Source: Candidatus Kapaibacterium sp. (GTDB lineage: Bacteria > Bacteroidota > Ignavibacteria > Kapaibacteriales > UBA2268). From it: 9,154 nucleotides of DNA. The translations under genes and the position numbers were made by a program. Shown in pieces: positions 7,258-9,154 of the stretch (positions are counted from its first letter, which is position 1; the number at the start of each line of letters is the position of its first letter). The DNA lies in assembly GCA_027858275.1 (NCBI GenBank), contig JAQIDA010000321.1, positions 1-9,154 on the forward strand. Direction: 5' to 3'. The notes beneath the pieces are model-generated. The model searched no databases. It was not told where the DNA came from and worked only from the letters and a program-made list of their open reading frames with translations.

Positions 7258-7296
7258 ACCGGAAGTTGTATTTTCTCAAATTACCGGTCGTGTTTT
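7258..7296. terminator. Weak candidate terminator between convergent genes
   Basis: ACCGG (7258-7262) pairs with CCGGT (7284-7288); inside, AAGTTG and CAAATT pair with one mismatch, around an eight-base loop. The plus strand continues into TGTTTT (7291-7296). The stem is imperfect and the T-run short. It lies between the stop codons of the TPR gene and the facing methionine aminopeptidase gene, where a terminator is expected. Confidence 0.35.
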
Positions 7297-8074
7297 AGGA
7301 ATTGTTGTACTCACCTGAAACATCTGTCAATACATCATACCCTGTTTCAGTAATTAGAATTGTATGCTCGAACTGAGCGGAAAGTTTGTTGTCTTTTGTT
7401 CTGGCAGTCCAACCGTCATGATTATCAACAGTAACTTTTGCTTTTCCCTGATTTATCATCGGTTCAATCGTGAAGATCATTCCCGGTTTCATTATTTTGC
7501 CGCTGTTTCTTCCGGCGATATGATCAACTTGGGGTGGTTCGTGAAATTCCAGTCCCGTGCCGTGTCCCGTGAATTCATAAACAACGCTGAATCCTTTTGA
7601 ATGAGCAAAGTTAGCAATATGATAGCCGATATTACCGAAGTAATTGCCGGGAGAGCATTGACCGATTCCTATATCCAAGCATTTCTTTGTGGCAACCACT
7701 AATTTTTTAGCAATAATTGACATTTCGCCTACTGAGTACATTCTGCTTGTATCTCCGTAGTAGCCGTCAAGAATAGTTGTCACATCGATGTTAACAATAT
7801 CGTGATTTTTAAGAATTGTGTCTTTGGCAGGAATGCCGTGACAAACAGTTTCATTGAGTGAAATACAGGATGATTTCGGAAAGCCGTGATAGTGCAATGG
7901 AGCAGGGATCGCACCGTGATCTCTGATATATTCTTCAATTTTATCGTCAATATATTCAGTTGACACACCTTCTTTTACAAATTGTTCCGCATATAACAAG
8001 ATTTTTCCCGCAAGTTTAGAACTTTTTCGAATTCCTTCAATTTGTTCAGGGTTTTTAATAATGATTATTGACAT
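7295..8074 (-). CDS. map: Type I methionine aminopeptidase
   Basis: A 259-residue cytosolic metallopeptidase that removes the initiator Met from nascent proteins. The pita-bread fold is complete. The metal ligands are Asp97 (NIDVTTILDGYYGD), Asp108, His171 (EFTGHGTG), Glu204 (MIFTIEPMI) and Glu236 (QFEHTILIT). The catalytic helpers are His79 (ETVCHGIP) and His178 (GLEFHEPPQV). All but the last Glu fall at the same numbers as in the E. coli enzyme, so length and spacing are near canonical, with no N-terminal zinc-finger extension (form Ia). The ATG at 8074 has AGGAA about 6 bases upstream and a strong promoter match at 8118-8149. It faces the TPR gene and follows the NYN gene by 141 bases, with its own promoter. 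MAP is normally essential; nothing here looks damaged. Confidence 0.97.
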   Translation of the reverse strand: MSIIIIKNPEQIEGIRKSSKLAGKILLYAEQFVKEGVSTEYIDDKIEEYIRDHGAIPAPLHYHGFPKSSCISLNETVCHGIPAKDTILKNHDIVNIDVTTILDGYYGDTSRMYSVGEMSIIAKKLVVATKKCLDIGIGQCSPGNYFGNIGYHIANFAHSKGFSVVYEFTGHGTGLEFHEPPQVDHIAGRNSGKIMKPGMIFTIEPMINQGKAKVTVDNHDGWTARTKDNKLSAQFEHTILITETGYDVLTDVSGEYNNS

Positions 8075-8117
8075 TTAACTTCCTGCGATTTCGTGATATT
8101 TGTTAATTTTGCACTCG

Positions 8118-8149
8118 CAAAATTATGAAATATTTCTTTTAGAATCAAA
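8118..8149 (-). promoter_or_regulatory. Promoter of map (TTTG-N20-TAATTTTG)
   Basis: On the minus strand, TTTG (8149-8146) and TAATTTTG (8125-8118) are separated by exactly 20 bases, a full match to the Bacteroidetes primary-sigma consensus TTTG / TAnnTTTG. Transcription would start near 8111-8113, giving a leader of about 37 bases with AGGAA before the ATG. Confidence 0.7.
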
Positions 8150-8215
8150 TTGGTTTGTCTTGATTTTAGTTCAAATTTATGATGCTCGTGCGTGCAAGCA
8201 TGATTCATACTATAA

Positions 8216-8908
8216 TTACAAGCCAAAGAGTTTTTTCATCTCATCGACATCTTTCTGAGACGGATCTTCCGGTTTTTCTCGATTATTAGCTTCTTCCGAA
8301 GTCTCAGCAATTGTAATATCATCTTCAAGATATTTTTTTAGTTTTTTCTTATGTCGTTGATGATCATCAGCGATCTTTTTTTGCTCATCCGACAATTTCT
8401 TTTGTTTAATCGCAGGATTGAAAGCCTCTAACAAGTCTTCATAGTCATCAGAATTGATTCCTTCAGGCTTCTCGTTCGGTTCGGAGAAGGGAGTGTTTGA
8501 CTCGAATATATTATTATTATGTTTGAATCTCGATATTTCACTCAGGAAATCCTCTGACAGAATTGGGGTGCAACTATATATCCGAGCATATTTATACAAT
8601 TCCGAATCTGATGAAACAACAGTGCACAAAGAAGGAACTATTTCTTTTTTTATCAAGTCTTTAATCACGGTATCGGCAATTTTCATAGTCCCGGATTTGT
8701 AGACCACTATTTGTGATCGGGGAGAGCTGACTTTTGAGGCTCTGCCGTCAAAAACTACTGAGAATTTATATGAAGGATATTTGTCGGAATAGTCAGCGAT
8801 TTCATATAAAAGCGCATTGCGAGCCTCAAGTAAATCCAGATCAAGAATGTCGGATATTACCGGACTTTTATGCATGATATTATGTGCGTCGAGAATAAAG
8901 TGCTTCAT
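8216..8908 (-). CDS. NYN-domain (YacP/Rae1-type) predicted endoribonuclease with charged C-terminal tail
   Basis: A 230-residue protein. The first 130 residues form a PIN-like NYN domain of the YacP/Rae1 type: HFILDAHNIMHK (Asp7, Asn10), KFSVVFDG (Asp54), SGTMKIADTVIKDLIKKE (Asp79) and CTVVSSDSELYKYAR (Asp101, Glu103), then SCTPILSEDFLSEI. These acidic residues would hold the catalytic metal. In Bacillus subtilis, Rae1 (YacP, about 170 residues) is a ribosome-associated RNase that cuts mRNA in the A site. Here a further 100 residues follow: acidic DDYEDLLEAF (154-163), a Lys-rich helix or coiled coil (about 165-195), acidic low-complexity sequence, and the end MKKLFGL. The start is the ATG at 8908, which places the first beta-strand at once; no Shine-Dalgarno is seen. 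It lies just downstream of the tRNA terminator. The family call is good; cleavage activity is inferred. Confidence 0.82.
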   Translation of the reverse strand: MKHFILDAHNIMHKSPVISDILDLDLLEARNALLYEIADYSDKYPSYKFSVVFDGRASKVSSPRSQIVVYKSGTMKIADTVIKDLIKKEIVPSLCTVVSSDSELYKYARIYSCTPILSEDFLSEISRFKHNNNIFESNTPFSEPNEKPEGINSDDYEDLLEAFNPAIKQKKLSDEQKKIADDHQRHKKKLKKYLEDDITIAETSEEANNREKPEDPSQKDVDEMKKLFGL

Positions 8909-8928
8909 TTGACTGATATTTAAGTTTG

Positions 8929-8968
8929 TAAAATAAAAAAGTCGTGATTCATAAGAGAATCGCGACTT
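8929..8968 (-). terminator. Intrinsic terminator of the tRNA gene
   Basis: On the minus strand AAGTCGCGATTC (8968-8957), loop TCTTAT, GAATCACGACTT (8950-8939) form a 12-bp stem with a single C-A mismatch, followed by TTTTTTATTTT. It starts 6 bases after the tRNA 3' end. The T-run exists only in the minus direction, so it ends tRNA transcription before the NYN gene. Confidence 0.88.
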
Positions 8969-8973
8969 ATATG

Positions 8974-9047
8974 TACCGGAGGAGAGATTTGAACTCCCGA
9001 CACTCGGATTATGATTCCGATGCTCTAACCAACTGAGCTACTCCGGC
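8974..9047 (-). tRNA. tRNA with anticodon CAT: elongator Met (or Ile2)
   Basis: A 74-base cloverleaf: acceptor GCCGGAG/CTCCGGT, D arm GCTC...GAGC with loop AGTTGGTTA, anticodon stem TCGGA/TCCGA with loop ATCATAA (CAT at 9013-9011), variable GTGTC, T arm GGGAG TTCAAAT CTCTC, discriminator A. CCA is not encoded (the next bases are CAT), so it must be added by the CCA-adding enzyme. It lacks the three G-C pairs in the anticodon stem and the C1-A72 mismatch of initiators, so it is elongator Met, or Ile2 if C34 is modified to lysidine. The first pair is G1-U72, a wobble. Confidence 0.93.
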
Positions 9048-9063
9048 TCTCTTAAAGAGATCA

Positions 9064-9071
9064 CAAATATA
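9064..9071 (-). promoter_or_regulatory. -7 box of the tRNA promoter (TATATTTG)
   Basis: TATATTTG on the minus strand matches TAnnTTTG, placing the start about 10 bases before the tRNA 5' end. Upstream is only a T-rich run at -33, not a full TTTG. The leader holds a 13-base palindrome, TCTCTT-A-AAGAGA (9048-9060). Confidence 0.55.
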
Positions 9072-9154
9072 AGGACATTTTTTAATATAAAAAAAGAAAA
9101 ATATTATTATTTTAGCATTTTCAAATTGTTTTGCTTGTTGGTTCTTCTTTATCT

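Noticed and set aside
8182..8201. Possible terminator after the NYN gene (ATGCT...AGCAT)
   Set aside because: Only a 5-bp stem with a 10-base loop and no T-run on the minus strand; too weak to annotate.
1..9154. CRISPR array, insertion sequence or phage genes
   Set aside because: No regularly spaced repeats, transposase, integrase or target duplications were found; the only repeats are the short intercistronic hairpins at 3086-3192.

Overview
This is an AT-rich (by eye roughly 60-65% A+T), gene-dense bacterial window. Three points suggest the FCB group (Bacteroidota or a relative such as Ignavibacteria/Kapabacteria). First, three intergenic regions carry a match to the -7 element TAnnTTTG typical of Bacteroidetes primary-sigma promoters, and two of these have a TTG/TTTG box exactly 20 nt upstream. 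Second, several starts lack a clear Shine-Dalgarno and have A-rich leaders instead. Third, the one tRNA has no encoded CCA. The exact lineage is an inference; no rRNA or marker protein settles it.

Left half (1-4517, all minus strand; transcription runs right to left): a five-gene envelope-transport module. In order of transcription it holds a GbsR/MarR-type winged-helix regulator (3984-4517), a periplasmic LolA-like 'outer membrane lipoprotein-sorting' protein (3200-3937), two non-identical FtsX/LolCE-type permeases (1800-3029 and 586-1800, overlapping as TAATG), and a LolD-type ATPase (526 to the left edge, cut). The regulator has a promoter whose start point lies inside a perfect 8-8-8 inverted repeat, which suggests autorepression. 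A 170-base gap between the LolA-like gene and the permeases holds two strong hairpins that look like dispersed intergenic repeats.

Middle (4704-7217, plus strand): a HAD-superfamily hydrolase, divergent from the regulator, whose second motif-I Asp is replaced by Trp; then a 571-residue TPR lipoprotein.

Right half (7295-9047, minus strand): a tRNA with anticodon CAT and its own promoter and intrinsic terminator; a YacP/Rae1-type NYN-domain RNase with a long charged tail; and a type I methionine aminopeptidase with a strong own promoter. The last two, and the tRNA, concern translation and RNA turnover and are probably housekeeping functions.

How the parts may work together: the ATPase and two permeases would form an inner-membrane LolCDE-like extractor, and the LolA-like protein could carry the hydrophobic cargo across the periplasm. 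Placing this under a dedicated GbsR-type repressor would make it an inducible envelope-remodelling or lipid/lipoprotein-export unit rather than the constitutive Lol system. The cargo and inducer are unknown. There is no gene-free stretch longer than 300 bases.
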